A stretch of DNA of 43,219 nt, from positions 1-43,219 of the forward strand of contig CALGHE010000027.1 in the NCBI GenBank assembly GCA_937915765.1, read 5' to 3'. Positions 33,934 to 42,931 of this stretch are shown here, piece after piece. The DNA comes from an uncultured Bacteroidales bacterium. GTDB lineage: Bacteria; Bacteroidota; Bacteroidia; Bacteroidales; Paludibacteraceae. A program made the position numbers and the translations under genes. Numbering within the stretch: position 1 is the first letter of the stretch; each line of letters opens with the position of its first letter. Below the pieces are notes generated by a model. That model made no database searches. It saw nothing but the letters and a program-made list of their open reading frames with translations, and had not been told where the DNA came from.

Positions 33934-34464
33934 TTACAACTTCAACTTCCTAAAAAAGTCCCAAATTACAATACCGGCAGTCACAGAAACGTTCAAAGAG
34001 TGCTTCGTTCCAAACTGAGGCAGTTCCAAACACCCGTCCGACGCATCCACAACATCTTGCTGCACGCCCTTCACTTCATTTCCTAAAACAACAGCATACT
34101 TGCGACCAGTCTCCAACATCAAGTCTTGCAACTTTGTGCTTCCGGCAACCTGTTCCACCGAATAGACGAAATAGCCATCAGACTTCAGTTTATTCACACA
34201 CTCCAGAGCGCTCTTTTCGTACACCCACTCCACGCTGTCTTCTGCTCCAAGCGCTGTTTTATGAATCTCCTGGCTTGGCGGCGTAGCTGTAATTCCACAC
34301 AAACAAATCTTCTCCACCAAAAATGCATCTGACGTACGAAACACAGAACCTATATTGTTCAAGCTTCTCACATTATCCAAAACCACCACCAACGGTGTCT
34401 TTTCCGCCTTCTTAAACTCCTCCGCAGAGATTCTATTTAATTCTGTTATATTTAGCTTTCTCAT
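33934..34464 (-). CDS. SpoU/TrmH-family RNA 2'-O-methyltransferase
   Basis: 176 residues from the ATG at 34464 (MRKLNITEL). The ATG at 34491 would overlap the upstream gene by 11 bp and add nine unusual residues. VVVLDNVRSLNNIGSVFRTSDAF is SpoU motif 1, VVLGNEVKGVQQ motif 2, and LPQFGTKHSLNVSVTAGI motif 3 with the SAM-binding knot. No N-terminal RNA-binding extension is present, so it is the minimal TrmH/TrmL-like form. The methylated site cannot be assigned. Last gene of the corA unit. Confidence 0.92.
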   Translation of the reverse strand: MRKLNITELNRISAEEFKKAEKTPLVVVLDNVRSLNNIGSVFRTSDAFLVEKICLCGITATPPSQEIHKTALGAEDSVEWVYEKSALECVNKLKSDGYFVYSVEQVAGSTKLQDLMLETGRKYAVVLGNEVKGVQQDVVDASDGCLELPQFGTKHSLNVSVTAGIVIWDFFRKLKL

Positions 34465-34480
34465 TTTCAATATCAATTCA

Positions 34481-35497
34481 TCAATCAACAATCATATCAC
34501 ACGCAGCCTCGATGATGCTGTCAATTCCTTGTTCTGCATCTTCCTTAGCCATATCGACATGCACATCCGGCTCGATTCCAAACTCTGTATAACCTTTGTT
34601 CTTGTCCATGTAAGGAGCAGTTGAAAATCGGACAGACCACCCATTTGGCAATTCGCTAGACACTGGCATGCCGGCGCCGCCGCCTGTTCTGTCACCCACA
34701 ATCTTCACGTTAGGCAACCCCTTCATTGTCTGCACAAAATCATTCGCAGCACTGTAACAGCCACGATTGGTCAAAACCACAACCTTGTGAGGATACCTCA
34801 AATTATCAATATCAGGCTCCAAATATATCTTCCTTGGAACAGACAACGCTCCATGCGCCTTGCCTGTTTTGTACTGCCAATATCCGACAACCAACTTTTC
34901 ATCTACAAAACGGTCTGCCAAAGCCTCCACATTCGTAGCTGCACCTCCTCCATTATTCCGAATATCAATGATAATACCCTTCGTATCTTTGAAATGGTAA
35001 AAAATATGGTTCAGATTAGAATCATTGAACGAATTGCTGAAGCTGCTGTAATACATATAACCTACATCATCCGAAAGTCTTTTGTACAATATCCCTCCTG
35101 CTCTTTTATAGTCTTTGCCCAAGTATCTGGAGCCTTCAAGAACATTTATGTCAAAATTGAAAGGGTAATCACCCTGCAAATCATAACGAGACACGTCAAA
35201 AGCGGAGACCAAGTTCACATGACCATCTTTCAGTTCATTAAGCATAGATCCAAGAACATTGAACAAGTCATACTGCGACATATCGTCATGTATCATAGGG
35301 CTATACTCATCATACACATCGTCCCAATCTTTTATGCTATCCTTCTTATATTCAAAAAAACAATACCTCTCGTCAATAGTCCTCCACAACATCTCGAAAT
35401 TTTCCCTTGGAGAATCTTCAACCTCCAGATCTTTATCGCAAGAAGTTAAAAACAGAGCCGCCAGCAAGGTCAGACTTATAAAATTCAGCACCTTCAT
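34481..35497 (-). CDS. S41-family serine peptidase, lipoprotein
   Basis: 338 residues. The lipobox LTSC at 17-20 makes Cys20 the probable lipidated residue, followed by DKDLEVED. The S41 core includes LKDGHVNL (His93), IIIDIRNNGGGAATN (178 on) and NRGCYSAANDF with Ser249 as the likely nucleophile, then GDRTGGGAG. The order matches tail-specific/tricorn-type peptidases of Bacteroidota. I see no PDZ domain by eye. It is 24 bp from the DUF3316-like gene upstream and 16 bp from the methyltransferase downstream. Confidence 0.9.
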   Translation of the reverse strand: MKVLNFISLTLLAALFLTSCDKDLEVEDSPRENFEMLWRTIDERYCFFEYKKDSIKDWDDVYDEYSPMIHDDMSQYDLFNVLGSMLNELKDGHVNLVSAFDVSRYDLQGDYPFNFDINVLEGSRYLGKDYKRAGGILYKRLSDDVGYMYYSSFSNSFNDSNLNHIFYHFKDTKGIIIDIRNNGGGAATNVEALADRFVDEKLVVGYWQYKTGKAHGALSVPRKIYLEPDIDNLRYPHKVVVLTNRGCYSAANDFVQTMKGLPNVKIVGDRTGGGAGMPVSSELPNGWSVRFSTAPYMDKNKGYTEFGIEPDVHVDMAKEDAEQGIDSIIEAACDMIVD

Positions 35498-35521
35498 ATC
35501 AGAAAAATTTAGATGTTAAAA

Positions 35522-36409
35522 CTACTCTGCCGGATTTTTAAACCCGGACGGGATCCGTTCTCTTCCTGAAAACGAATACACATTCTTGACAAAACCGACC
35601 AGAAACGTAAACTGAGTGTCCCTTGCTTCGTTCAAGTTCACATCCGTGACAGTTCGCTCTGCATCAAAACCGGCACGGAGCGTAACTCTCCGCAACGGCA
35701 CATCAACCGTAAATCTGTTTTTTATTGCAAAACGCTCTCCAAACGATGTAAATTTCACGACACCGTCTGACCCTCCTTCATAAAATATATCGAAATAAGT
35801 TTGCGTATATTTAGGAGAAAACATCACTCCAACGGCAGCAATCGACAAATGGTCACGCAATGTCACGACTCTCCTTTTTGCCTTTATCCTATAACTCCCG
35901 ATAGCAGAAAGCCACACGTTCGAATTTACAACCGCAGAAGCCGGATTATTACCGTTACGCATAAGCAGCCGCACCCCAAGGTCTATGTTGGAATAACCGC
36001 CAAGCATAACTGTGAGATTATCCATCGGCCTCAAATGAAAATGCGCCCCATAATCATAATAAAACAATATTTTTGACATAGTCGCATTCTTTGCCGGATT
36101 CTCCGCAAGCCCCAGATTCACAACAAGATTCATGTATTGCGAAAACTTATCCGAACGCTCTGAATAATACTTCAGTCTCTCGTGCCCAATACTTAGCGAC
36201 GAGCCTTTGTAAAGCAAAGGGGAAAGATATGAGTCATACATATTAATTCTGCCAGCCGACAACCAAGTGCAAGCATTGGACATCAAGAAAACCTCCGCAA
36301 CCGCGTCTTCTGCAGCATGAACAGAATCTTCCCTAACGTCGTTCTCCGCAGAAAAAGCCGTCTGAAAAGCCAAGACAGAAAGCAAGAGCAAGCCAAACCT
36401 CTTAATCAT
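35522..36409 (-). CDS. Exported DUF3316-like protein
   Basis: 295 residues. The signal peptide MIKRFGLLLLSVLAFQTAFSA is followed by an acidic stretch and long alternating beta-type segments (SLSIGHERLKYYSE, DYGAHFHLRPMDNLTVMLGG, LRRVTLRAGFDAE), suggesting an outer-membrane barrel or periplasmic beta protein. The pattern recalls DUF3316 of Bacteroides. The function is unknown. It lies 19 bp after corA and 24 bp before the S41 gene, so it is probably in their operon. Confidence 0.6.
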   Translation of the reverse strand: MIKRFGLLLLSVLAFQTAFSAENDVREDSVHAAEDAVAEVFLMSNACTWLSAGRINMYDSYLSPLLYKGSSLSIGHERLKYYSERSDKFSQYMNLVVNLGLAENPAKNATMSKILFYYDYGAHFHLRPMDNLTVMLGGYSNIDLGVRLLMRNGNNPASAVVNSNVWLSAIGSYRIKAKRRVVTLRDHLSIAAVGVMFSPKYTQTYFDIFYEGGSDGVVKFTSFGERFAIKNRFTVDVPLRRVTLRAGFDAERTVTDVNLNEARDTQFTFLVGFVKNVYSFSGRERIPSGFKNPAE

Positions 36410-36428
36410 AATCCAATTGTTAAAAGAA

Positions 36429-37382
36429 TTACAACCACTTTTTCTTTTTAAAGTAAAGCAAAATAAGCACTGACACGAGGAACATGCAGCCTACCGCAGT
36501 CGGATAGCCGTACTTCCAGTTAAGTTCCGGCATAAACTTAAAATTCATACCGTAAATGCTCGCTATCAACGTAGGAGGCATCAGCAGAACCGACACAATC
36601 GTAAATATCTTGATGATTTTGTTCTGCTCAATATTAACAAGACCGAGGAATGTGTCCTGCAAATAGTCCAGACGCTCAAAACCGAATTTAGTATGCTCCA
36701 CAAGAGAGTTTATATCCTTGATAACCAAACTAAGACGCGGCCTCAGATCATTTGGAATAAGTTCGCTTCGAAGCACACTTGAAACCACACGATGCTTGTC
36801 TATCGTATTTTCTCTAAGATGCATGATTCGTTCCTGCAAATTCTTAATATCGAGGAGCACATCTTCGTCTATATCCTCAGCAAGAGTCAAAGTCTTACTT
36901 AATTTAGTAATCTCGTTAGTGGCATCCTCAATCATATCCGCATCGTACTCCACACGAGTTTCCAGCAACGCTATAAATATATGATAACCAGTTGGATAGT
37001 TCCTCGGATTAGCGAACATCTTTTTTACCGTGTCATCAAAAGTTTTGAGTTTAGCGTCACGCACAGACACAAGAATACCATTTTTAAGGATAAACGAAAC
37101 CGGCTCCTTGTCATAGGTGTCCAGCAAGAAATTTGCGTTAGCCACCAGCGTGTCTTCAGTCTCTATGAAACGAGAAGAAATCTCAATCTCTTCAATTTCC
37201 TCCTCTTCCTGAATATAAATCTTCAAGAACTGCTCGAGTTCGGACTCGGTCTCCGGCTCCACGTTATTAAGGTCAATCCATACAAAACTTGTAAGAGGGA
37301 CCTCTTTCAATATGTTTATATCTTTGGCTATCTTCAGCCTGTTCTTTTCAAAATAAAAAAGCCTAACTTCAGAATTGTGCAT
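36429..37382 (-). CDS. corA: CorA-family Mg2+/Co2+ transporter
   Basis: 317 residues. The large soluble N-terminal domain contains coiled-coil segments, and the end has two membrane helices. The YGMNF motif (GMN at 278-280) after the first helix forms the pore entry, and the C-terminus KKKKWL is the cytoplasmic basic tail. It is probably the first gene of a run reaching 33934; the link to the downstream peptidase and methyltransferase is positional only. Confidence 0.95.
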   Translation of the reverse strand: MHNSEVRLFYFEKNRLKIAKDINILKEVPLTSFVWIDLNNVEPETESELEQFLKIYIQEEEEIEEIEISSRFIETEDTLVANANFLLDTYDKEPVSFILKNGILVSVRDAKLKTFDDTVKKMFANPRNYPTGYHIFIALLETRVEYDADMIEDATNEITKLSKTLTLAEDIDEDVLLDIKNLQERIMHLRENTIDKHRVVSSVLRSELIPNDLRPRLSLVIKDINSLVEHTKFGFERLDYLQDTFLGLVNIEQNKIIKIFTIVSVLLMPPTLIASIYGMNFKFMPELNWKYGYPTAVGCMFLVSVLILLYFKKKKWL

Positions 37383-37448
37383 AGTAACTCTTTTCGGATT
37401 TTACAATTTAATACACGAACGCAATTTTCAGATTAACAAAAACGTAAG

Positions 37449-37456
37449 CAAATGTA
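37449..37456 (-). promoter_or_regulatory. -7 box (TACATTTG) upstream of corA
   Basis: Minus-strand match to TAnnTTTG with a leader of about 60 nt. The rest of the gap 37383-37654 shows nothing I can name. Confidence 0.4.
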
Positions 37457-37654
37457 TGTCAGCTCCCGTCATTATTTTTTCAAAACTGCTAACTTTAATC
37501 TAGCTCTCTAATTTATTCCTGCTCGATTTTGCGCTTTTACAAACTCGTTTCGTAATTATTCCTCCGCGCAAACATGCCTTCACAAATTCAGAGCCGCCAT
37601 AAAAACTCCGGCAGAACAATATCTGCATACACAACAACGCGCGCCCAAGTCACA

Positions 37655-38440
37655 CTACGTAAAAGCCTGACACTTGCTTATCAAGTTTGTCAATTCCACA
37701 AACTCCGCCACGCCCAGCTGTTCCGGCCGCTTCATGAACACATCGTTCTCTAGCACCGGACTTCCTTTTTCGAAAAATCCTTGCAAAGAATTTCTCATCA
37801 TTTTGCGGCGCTGGTTAAAAGCCGTCTTCACCACCTTGACAAACAGAGCCTCGTCACAGTCCAGCTTCTGCACGCCATTCCGGCGCAGCCTTACAACCGC
37901 AGACTTCACCTTCGGCGGAGGGTCAAACACATTCTCATGAACCGTAAAAAGATACTCAATATCGTAAAAAGCCTGAAGCAGAACACTCAAGATACCGTAA
38001 GCCTTCTTGCCTGGTTCAGACGCGATACGCTCCGCAACCTCTTTCTGTATCATGCCAACACAGCAAGGCACCTGATCTTTATGCTCAAGCACTTTAAAAA
38101 AAATCTGACTAGATATATTGTACGGATAATTGCCGATGACACAGAACTTGTCTTCATAACACTGCGTCAAATCCATCTTCAAGAAATCGCCGCTAACGAT
38201 ACGGCCCTCCAACTCAGGAAAATTCTCCTCCAAATACGTTACCGACTCTCTGTCGAGCTCCACTACCTTGAGGTCTATCATTTTATTCTGAAGCAAAAAC
38301 TGCGTCAGAACGCCCATGCCAGGCCCTACCTCCAGAACCTTAGTTGGCTCTGTAGCTTCCAAACTCTCTGCTATCTGTCGAGCAATATTTAAGTCTTTCA
38401 AAAAATGTTGCCCTAAATGTTTCTTGGGCGTAACTCTCAT
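37655..38440 (-). CDS. ksgA: 16S rRNA A1518/A1519 dimethyltransferase
   Basis: Also called RsmA; dimethylates two adenosines in helix 45 of 16S rRNA. 261 residues. LGQHFLKDLNIARQI is the N-terminal signature, LEVGPGMGVLTQFL is SAM motif I and VIGNYPYNISSQIFFK is the catalytic NxPY-type motif IV. RVTPKKHLGQHF is the expected start. Confidence 0.97.
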   Translation of the reverse strand: MRVTPKKHLGQHFLKDLNIARQIAESLEATEPTKVLEVGPGMGVLTQFLLQNKMIDLKVVELDRESVTYLEENFPELEGRIVSGDFLKMDLTQCYEDKFCVIGNYPYNISSQIFFKVLEHKDQVPCCVGMIQKEVAERIASEPGKKAYGILSVLLQAFYDIEYLFTVHENVFDPPPKVKSAVVRLRRNGVQKLDCDEALFVKVVKTAFNQRRKMMRNSLQGFFEKGSPVLENDVFMKRPEQLGVAEFVELTNLISKCQAFT

Positions 38441-38481
38441 AATCCATATTGCTATAAAATGTGCTACTACAAAATTTTCCG

Positions 38482-38518
38482 CAAAGGTAGTTGTTTTGAT
38501 TTTAAAACATTAATTTTG
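38482..38518. promoter_or_regulatory. Divergent -7 boxes between ksgA and the 38563 gene
   Basis: The minus strand reads TACCTTTG at 38489-38482 for ksgA (leader about 35 nt). The plus strand reads TAATTTTG at 38511-38518 for the gene at 38563 (leader about 38 nt). Both match TAnnTTTG. Confidence 0.55.
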
Positions 38519-38562
38519 CACGACATTTTTTTTGTAAAACAGGATGATTTTTTTTATCAAAC

Positions 38563-38955
38563 ATGAAAGATTGGCTTTTTATTGAACACGAAGACGGCAG
38601 CAACATAAGAGTAAGGCGCTTTATGGACGCGCACAAAGACTCCGGACTATACCCTTTCAGAATTGAAATCACATGGAACAGAAACGGAGCTTTCGACGAG
38701 ATGGACATGGTTGACAAATTTGACGAGAGCCTCTCTTATGTGCTGGAAAAAGAGCTTGATGCGCTTAACACGTCCATATATCAGGACGACAAACAGTTCA
38801 TCTTCACTTGGTACACAAAAAACATACGAGTTTTTGGCGAATTGCTAAACAAAAGCCTTGCCTTTTTTCCACCTCTCCCGATTCAGATTGCGTCCACTAA
38901 CGATGCCGAATGGAACGATTATAAACTATGTACACAAAAACTAGCAGAACTATAA
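38563..38955 (+). CDS. Hypothetical protein, possibly DUF695-like
   Basis: 130 residues, soluble, no signal peptide. It starts MKDWLFIEHEDGSN and contains YPFRIEITWNRNGAFDEMDMVDKFDESL and QFIFTWYTKNIRVFGELLNK. The alternation of short strands and two helices, with aromatic residues before a variable loop, resembles DUF695-type proteins, but that is only a weak similarity by eye. It is the only plus-strand gene between der and the window end. Function unknown. Confidence 0.65.
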   Translation: MKDWLFIEHEDGSNIRVRRFMDAHKDSGLYPFRIEITWNRNGAFDEMDMVDKFDESLSYVLEKELDALNTSIYQDDKQFIFTWYTKNIRVFGELLNKSLAFFPPLPIQIASTNDAEWNDYKLCTQKLAEL

Positions 38956-38996
38956 ATGATTAATTAAGGCAACTCTCACAAACTACGGTTTAACTG

Positions 38997-39069
38997 CCTT
39001 TCTTTCTATCAGCAATCTGCTCGAAATAAATTCAAAAATTCCTCGAAATGAATTTACAGAACCCGCCTA
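38997..39069 (-). repeat. Dispersed repeat, copy B (inverted relative to 13931-14005)
   Basis: The reverse complement reads GGCGGGTTCTGTAAATTC and continues through the two ATTTCGAG copies to GAAAGAAAGG, matching copy A with few substitutions. It lies between the hypothetical gene at 38563-38955 and the tpiA terminator. Beyond the shared part copy B is followed by a different stem (AAGGCA / TGCCTT). Confidence 0.8.
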
Positions 39070-39092
39070 TACAATACTCCAACAAACAATAA

Positions 39093-39120
39093 AAAGAGCC
39101 GCTCAAACGAACGGCTCTTT
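39093..39120 (-). terminator. Terminator of tpiA
   Basis: AAAGAGCCG (39093-39101) and CGGCTCTTT (39112-39120) form a perfect 9-bp stem. On the minus strand TTATTG follows. It sits 21 bp after the tpiA stop. Confidence 0.75.
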
Positions 39121-39141
39121 CTATTTTGCAATTCAGCTTAA

Positions 39142-39897
39142 TCAAAATGCGTCGATAATAGCGCAGAAATCGTCAACCTTCAAAGAAGCGCCACCAATCA
39201 AACCACCGTCGATATCTGGATTTGCGAACAAACCTTTAGCATTCTTAGCGTTGCAAGAACCACCATAAAGGATTGTTGTGTTTTCAGCCACTTCCTTGCC
39301 GTACTTGTCAGCAATCAAGCTACGGATGAAAGCGTGAATTTCCTGAGCCTGTTCTGGAGTTGCAGTCAAGCCTGTGCCGATAGCCCAAACTGGTTCGTAA
39401 GCGATAACCAACTTAGAGAAATCTTCTGCAGACAAGTTGAATACAGAACCTTCCAACTGAGCCTTAACCACTTCATTCTGCTTGTTAGCTTCACGCTCTT
39501 CCTTAACCTCACCGATACAGAAGATAGGCTTCAAATTGTTAGCAAGAGCCAACTGAACCTTTTCCTTCAAGATTTCGTAAGTTTCACCATAGTAAGAGCG
39601 ACGTTCTGAGTGACCAAGAATAACATATTCTGCACCAGTTGACTTAACCATAGCAGCAGAAACTTCGCCAGTGTAAGCGCCTGATTCCTTATCTGCGCAG
39701 TTTTCTGCAGCAACTGCAATAACCTTAGTGTCGATAGCAGCAGCAACACTTGCAAGGTGAATGAACGGAGTTCCGATGATGACATCGCAGTTCAATGACT
39801 TGCCTTTCAAAGCCGCGTCCAACCCTTTAGCCAACTCAAGACCTTCCTGAAGTGTCTTGTTCATTTTCCAGTTTCCTGCAACAATATTCTTTCTCAT
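39142..39897 (-). CDS. tpiA: Triose-phosphate isomerase
   Basis: Interconverts DHAP and glyceraldehyde-3-phosphate. 251 residues. Asn9 and Lys11 in GNWKMNK, His96 in ILGHSERR and the catalytic Glu168 in AYEPVWAIGTG are all present, and GGASL closes the phosphate site. It follows the BT_3928-family gene by 40 bp, an arrangement common in Bacteroidales. Confidence 0.98.
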   Translation of the reverse strand: MRKNIVAGNWKMNKTLQEGLELAKGLDAALKGKSLNCDVIIGTPFIHLASVAAAIDTKVIAVAAENCADKESGAYTGEVSAAMVKSTGAEYVILGHSERRSYYGETYEILKEKVQLALANNLKPIFCIGEVKEEREANKQNEVVKAQLEGSVFNLSAEDFSKLVIAYEPVWAIGTGLTATPEQAQEIHAFIRSLIADKYGKEVAENTTILYGGSCNAKNAKGLFANPDIDGGLIGGASLKVDDFCAIIDAF

Positions 39898-39937
39898 TGT
39901 AAATGAATAATTTAAAAATTGTGAATAATTTATTTAA

Positions 39938-41143
39938 CTAACTCTTTTTTTCCTCACCCTCTGGCTCCTGACTTTTCCGAAAAAAACTTCCAAATAAAAA
40001 CTTCAGAAAAACAATGAAATAATCAAATATAAGAACCAAAATGAGCGGCAATACAAATATCACCACCGAATTCAACACGATCTTAACATCATCAACCTTT
40101 TTCATCTCTCCCGCCTTCGAACCATCCAACGACTCTTTGAATTTCGGCATATCCGCATTACCCCACTTGTTAAAGACAACACCATCTTTCAACAGCAGCA
40201 ACCCCGGATTAGAGCGCACCATAGACTGTAAAGTGTCGTTATTTGCCGCTACAAACGGATACTCAACACCGCCAGCCTCCACTTTATACTCTCTCATCTC
40301 CAGACAGTCCAGCGGCGACGCAGTCAAAGCGTAAAACCCGTAACCGTTCTTTCGCGAAAAATCATATATGTCGTTAATCTCGTTGCGTCTGTCTGTATTT
40401 GTCTCGCCAATATTATTGGTTACGAGCAGAAAAAGATACCCAGAATCATCAATGCCACTCTTTTTCTCCGCCTCTCCATGACCAACCTCGTCAAAATAGT
40501 CATATATGCGAGTCTCCTTTCTTTCCACCTTCAGACCCTTCACAAAACCAGACAAGTCAGAGCCGATAGCAAAAGGCCTTAAATCAATAATCGGCAAAAA
40601 GAACAAACCATAAAAAGAGAGCAAAACCGCATAAAAGAAGGAGTATATAGAGATAGTCCATTCCGTACGGTCTGTATATAAGCTCCAGTTAAATCTGTTC
40701 CATAAACAGAGCACCGCCGCCACCGCAACACAGACAAGACTCCAGCCCAAGTCCTTGGTCAGAAGGTCAAAAGACGGCTCTATCGGCGTGCTATCCGCGA
40801 CACCTCCTCCAAAACACAACCCGACAGACACAAGCACAAGCAGCACAAAGGCGTTCATTGCGTTCGACTTCAGGTTAGCGCCCAGAAGCATACACACACC
40901 CACAAAGAAAACGTAGGCCGAATAAACAACCGCCAATATAAACGACACCGGCAAAAAGAAGTCCAACCCCGCCCATCTAAGAAAATCCTCCACCCTGTAC
41001 GAATTTCCAACCGGGTCAATCGCCATCACGAAGCCTGAATAGGTAAAAACGCACCCTAAAAACAAGCGGCAAATCAGCACCACAAGCCTTCGGAACGTCT
41101 CATTCTTCAGAAACGCAAATATTTTGGACATCTTAAAACTCAT
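39938..41143 (-). CDS. BT_3928-family membrane protein (DoxX/MauE-like plus redoxin-like domain)
   Basis: 401 residues. Helices in residues 15-200 resemble DoxX/MauE (LICRLFLGCVFTYSGFVMAIDP). Residues about 230-345 form a soluble domain with a thioredoxin-like order of strands but no CxxC, so a redox role is uncertain. A final membrane helix and a charged tail (EPEGEEKKS) follow. Its start overlaps the DUF1599 stop as ATGA, and tpiA follows, the gene order found in many Bacteroidales. Function unknown. Confidence 0.75.
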   Translation of the reverse strand: MSFKMSKIFAFLKNETFRRLVVLICRLFLGCVFTYSGFVMAIDPVGNSYRVEDFLRWAGLDFFLPVSFILAVVYSAYVFFVGVCMLLGANLKSNAMNAFVLLVLVSVGLCFGGGVADSTPIEPSFDLLTKDLGWSLVCVAVAAVLCLWNRFNWSLYTDRTEWTISIYSFFYAVLLSFYGLFFLPIIDLRPFAIGSDLSGFVKGLKVERKETRIYDYFDEVGHGEAEKKSGIDDSGYLFLLVTNNIGETNTDRRNEINDIYDFSRKNGYGFYALTASPLDCLEMREYKVEAGGVEYPFVAANNDTLQSMVRSNPGLLLLKDGVVFNKWGNADMPKFKESLDGSKAGEMKKVDDVKIVLNSVVIFVLPLILVLIFDYFIVFLKFLFGSFFRKSQEPEGEEKKS

Positions 41144-41676
41144 TCAAAATCAATCTTGATAAGCCCGAATATCGCATAGTTGACCATATCCATATAGTTT
41201 GCATCCACACCTTCCGAAATCAGAGTTTTGTTATCGTTAGCCTCAATCTGCTTCGTTCTATAAAGTTTCATCAGAATCAAGTCTGTATAAGATGTAGTGC
41301 GCATCATACGCCACGCTTCGTCGTAATCATGATTTTTCGCAAGCATCAGCGTTCGGGTCTGCCCCATGTGCTTGTCATAAAGCTCAACAGCTTTGTCCAC
41401 GCTAATATCATCGCAGTCAGAATAACCAAGTTCCAACTGAATCAGCCCCATAATACCGTAATTGACAATCGCAATCAGTTCCGGACGAATACCGTCTCCA
41501 ACCATCGAAACGCCCTTCACCTCAAGCGTGCGTACACGATTAGCCTTTATGAAAATCTGGTCTGTTATAGAAGCAGGACGCATAATACGCCACGCCGCCC
41601 CGTAATCTTTCAGTTTCTTCACGTAAATATCTCTGCAAGCCGATATTATCTTGTCAAACTGCTCTTCTGTACTCAT
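41140..41676 (-). CDS. DUF1599 protein (duplicated nucleotide-modification-associated domain)
   Basis: 178 residues from the ATG at 41676 (MSTEEQ); the ATG at 41697 lies inside the -7 box and is rejected. Residues 21-80 and 114-175 are two copies of one domain: KLKDYGAAWRIMR...TDQIFIKANR...VNYGIMGLIQ and KNHDYDEAWRMMR...TDLILMKLYR...VNYAIFGLIK. The function in Bacteroidales is unknown; domains of this kind have been linked to nucleotide modification. First gene of the unit with BT_3928-like and tpiA. Confidence 0.88.
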   Translation of the reverse strand: MSTEEQFDKIISACRDIYVKKLKDYGAAWRIMRPASITDQIFIKANRVRTLEVKGVSMVGDGIRPELIAIVNYGIMGLIQLELGYSDCDDISVDKAVELYDKHMGQTRTLMLAKNHDYDEAWRMMRTTSYTDLILMKLYRTKQIEANDNKTLISEGVDANYMDMVNYAIFGLIKIDFE

Positions 41677-41694
41677 AACAATTGATTTAACGTG

Positions 41695-41702
41695 CAAATT
41701 TA
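41695..41702 (-). promoter_or_regulatory. -7 box (TAAATTTG) for DUF1599-BT_3928-tpiA
   Basis: Exact minus-strand TAnnTTTG match, 18 bp before the ATG at 41676. It decides the start of the DUF1599 gene. Confidence 0.65.
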
Positions 41703-41742
41703 CGTTTTTTTAATCATTATTTTGAAAAATCAGCCACATAAA

Positions 41743-42015
41743 TTACTGGTTAAACATATCTTTATTGTAAAAATCCAGAATCTGAACAACCATGTCGTAC
41801 GCCAAACGGGCCGGACTTTCAGGATTTATCTCCATCGCCTGCCTGTAACTGTTCATAGCCATCTGCCAATTCTCCATCTTTCTATATGCGTTGCCGAGCA
41901 GAAAATAAGCCTCGTCATCCTGCGCGTTAGTCGCCAAAAACGTCTCCAAAAGTTCAACAACCTCCGAAGTTCTGCCCTGTGCCAACATCTCTTTTATTTG
42001 CTTTGAATCATCCAT
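41743..42015 (-). CDS. Small TPR-repeat protein
   Basis: 90 residues, no signal peptide. DDEAYFLLGNAYRKMENWQMAMNSYRQAMEINPES is one full tetratricopeptide repeat, and the preceding helices (EVVELLETFLATNAQ) look like the second half of another. TPR domains bind partner proteins; no partner is evident. It follows the patatin gene by 55 bp and may share its transcript. Confidence 0.8.
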   Translation of the reverse strand: MDDSKQIKEMLAQGRTSEVVELLETFLATNAQDDEAYFLLGNAYRKMENWQMAMNSYRQAMEINPESPARLAYDMVVQILDFYNKDMFNQ

Positions 42016-42070
42016 GCTCTTTTAATCTTTATAAGAAGAAACGTCTATCTGACGCTCTTTGTTTTCTCTA

Positions 42071-42931
42071 TCAGCCAAAAACGAAATATTCAGGATTTTT
42101 CTCCACAACCGCACGAGCGCGCTCATACCCTTGCGAATACAAATCCTCCAGCTTTTCAACGCTCTTCTCCAAACGAGAGACCTCAATCTTCTCTTCCGGC
42201 CTTATTACCAACATATTGCCCTGTTTCTCATTCTCCTCTATAAAGTCCATCACCTCGTTATAGTCAAAATACTTGCGTCTCAGACGATTCTGCAATTTAG
42301 GAAACTGCCTGTACACAAAACTCGGACAGAACATCTCCTTGTTAGCCTTCCTGTAACCGTAGTTTCGCGTAAGAACCACCACAAGTTTGTCACAACCGTC
42401 CGACATCGCCTTTCTTACCGGTATCGCATCACAAATTCCGCCGTCAAGCATCGGTTTCCCGTCCAGTTCCGTTATTTTAGCCACAAACGGCAAACTGCTG
42501 GACGCCATCACAATCCTGTTCAGCCTTTTTCTATCGCTGCTTTCCTCCAAATATTCCGCCTCTCCCGTTTCGCAGTTACTTGCCACAAATATAGTCCTGC
42601 CAGGATTTCCGAAAAACGCTTCGTAATCCAACGGAATTATCTTTTCCGGAAAATCATTAAACAGCAAGTCATAATCTATAAGATTACGTTTCAGAATCAA
42701 ATTTTTGACACTTATGTACTTGTATTTGTCGTAAAGGTCTATATTGCACATTTTTGCCCTGCCTCGCTGCTTAGCCGCATAAGACACACCATTGCAAGCG
42801 CCAGCCGAGACTCCGATTGTATATGGAAAATTTATGTTCTTATCCAAAAAATAGTCCAGAACACCAGCCGTAAAAGTGCCGCGCATTCCGCCACCTTCCA
42901 AAACCAAACCTATTTTTTCGCTCATTTCCAT
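42071..42931 (-). CDS. Patatin-like phospholipase
   Basis: 286 residues. GLVLEGGGMRGTFTAGVLD is the oxyanion loop, GVSAG (40-44) carries the nucleophile Ser42, and DGGICDAIP supplies the catalytic Asp163 of the Ser-Asp dyad. Length and order are those of cytoplasmic YjjU-like bacterial patatins, with no export signal. M1 (42931) or M3 (42925) may be the start. The likely role is lipid acyl hydrolysis; the substrate is unknown. Confidence 0.9.
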   Translation of the reverse strand: MEMSEKIGLVLEGGGMRGTFTAGVLDYFLDKNINFPYTIGVSAGACNGVSYAAKQRGRAKMCNIDLYDKYKYISVKNLILKRNLIDYDLLFNDFPEKIIPLDYEAFFGNPGRTIFVASNCETGEAEYLEESSDRKRLNRIVMASSSLPFVAKITELDGKPMLDGGICDAIPVRKAMSDGCDKLVVVLTRNYGYRKANKEMFCPSFVYRQFPKLQNRLRRKYFDYNEVMDFIEENEKQGNMLVIRPEEKIEVSRLEKSVEKLEDLYSQGYERARAVVEKNPEYFVFG

